Positions 49,946-50,192 of a stretch of DNA of 50,192 nt are shown here, one piece after another. The stretch lies in contig CACGAV010000006.1 of assembly GCA_902571095.1 (NCBI GenBank), positions 1-50,192 on the forward strand. The letters are read 5' to 3'. A program made the translations under genes and the position numbers. Source of the stretch: an uncultured Pelagibacteraceae bacterium. Lineage in GTDB: Bacteria > Pseudomonadota > Alphaproteobacteria > Pelagibacterales > Pelagibacteraceae. The stretch's first letter is position 1. Every line of letters begins with the position of its first letter. The notes beneath the pieces were generated by a model. The model was not told where the DNA came from. It saw nothing but the letters and a program-made list of their open reading frames with translations, and did no database searches.

Positions 49946-50086
49946 TTAAGAAAATACCTGGCTAAGACCAATTAACAGTACAACGGCAATTATTATTCCG
50001 TAATATATCTGGTAACCTCTTACAGAAAAAGGCAATTTCTTTTTTGATTTTTTTGAGTCTTTTCTTATTTGTTTTGATATTTTCAT
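49946..50086 (-). CDS. Small single-span membrane protein, 46 residues
   Basis: This short frame begins [20 protein letters not shown] and ends [16 protein letters not shown]. The first 20 residues are strongly basic and the last about 20 form one hydrophobic span, so a membrane peptide with a cytoplasmic basic tail is expected. The ATG overlaps the thiolase stop as ATGA, and a terminator lies 24 bases after the stop. I do not recognise a family. The basic-tail/one-span shape and translational coupling favour a real gene. Confidence 0.65.
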   Translation of the reverse strand: MKISKQIRKDSKKSKKKLPFSVRGYQIYYGIIIAVVLLIGLSQVFS

Positions 50087-50192
50087 TTTCTTTCAACACA
50101 CATAGCAACACCCATTCCTCCGCCTATACACAATGTTGCCAAACCTTTTTTAACATCCCTTTTTATCATTTCATGAATCAAAGTTACAAAAA
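50083..50192 (-). CDS. Acetyl-CoA C-acyltransferase (thiolase), C-terminal end only
   Basis: The last 35 residues of the frame read [20 protein letters not shown] then [14 protein letters not shown] and a stop. This is the thiolase active-site signature with the C-terminal catalytic Cys in the CIGGGMG motif. The rest of the gene lies beyond the window. It may be an acetoacetyl-CoA or 3-ketoacyl-CoA thiolase; which one cannot be told from this part. The coding strand is the same as for aceE, but a terminator separates them. Confidence 0.9.
   Translation of the reverse strand, partial: FVTLIHEMIKRDVKKGLATLCIGGGMGVAMCVERK

Noticed and set aside
49871-49975. 34-codon + strand frame MQLLRLIFKKKRTAV... 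in the gap before aceE
   Set aside because: It runs antisense through the terminator and the end of the 46-residue membrane protein frame, has no ribosome site, and its codons are explained by the hairpin arms.

Overview
The window looks like chromosomal DNA of a streamlined, AT-rich marine alphaproteobacterium of the SAR11/Pelagibacterales type. GC is about 30% by eye. Genes are packed with 0-30 base gaps and many start/stop overlaps. The gene order is alphaproteobacterial (sucCDAB-lpdA, priA-atpHAGDC, rplU-rpmA-obg-proBA, metX-metW, argH-lipoprotein-lysA), and a SAM-II riboswitch lies in front of metX. The taxon is inferred from synteny and composition, not from a marker-gene search. I see no IS element, prophage, CRISPR array, rRNA or integrase, and no gene-free stretch longer than 300 bases.

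Layout. 1-588: the end of an unidentified protein cut by the window edge. 585-8314: TCA-cycle operon for succinyl-CoA synthetase, the 2-oxoglutarate dehydrogenase E1/E2 and the shared E3. 8335-15169: priA, then the F1 part of ATP synthase (delta-alpha-gamma-beta-epsilon). 15159-21705, minus strand: a nine-gene run rplU-rpmA-obgE-proB-proA-nadD-rsfS-ctpA-rppH. 21770-24375, minus: promoter, SAM-II riboswitch, terminator, metX, metW, gloB. 24444-26418: hisC-like aminotransferase and tyrA. 26419-29853, minus: argH, a 38-residue lipoprotein, lysA, plsC-like acyltransferase. 29878-31696: thioredoxin-like protein, esterase, HNH protein. 31697-33294, minus: YqaA-type membrane protein, dsbB, coq7. 33363-35143: tRNA-Leu(CAA) followed five bases later by an acyl-CoA synthetase. 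35344-35415: a 23-residue protein made almost only of Lys and Arg, with its own terminator. 35464-39354, minus: SUV3-like RNA helicase, TerB-like protein, ferredoxin, CarD. 39497-44262: an aminotransferase and a TAXI-type TRAP transporter. 44259-49800, minus: pyruvate dehydrogenase E1 carrying an N-terminal lipoyl domain, E2, a DMT permease and a thioesterase. 49895-50192, minus: terminator, a small membrane protein and the end of a thiolase.

How it fits together. Most genes serve central metabolism: pyruvate to acetyl-CoA, the TCA cycle, ATP synthesis and synthesis of Met, Pro, Lys, Arg and aromatic amino acids/His. The pyruvate dehydrogenase cluster has no E3 gene of its own, so the lpdA at 6911 probably serves both complexes. 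I found no clear new multi-gene system. The points most worth a second look are the complete transcription-attenuation switch on metX (aptamer, antiterminator, terminator and in-frame AUG within about 90 bases), the lipoyl-E1 fusion, the 23-residue polybasic gene and the tRNA/acyl-CoA synthetase junction.
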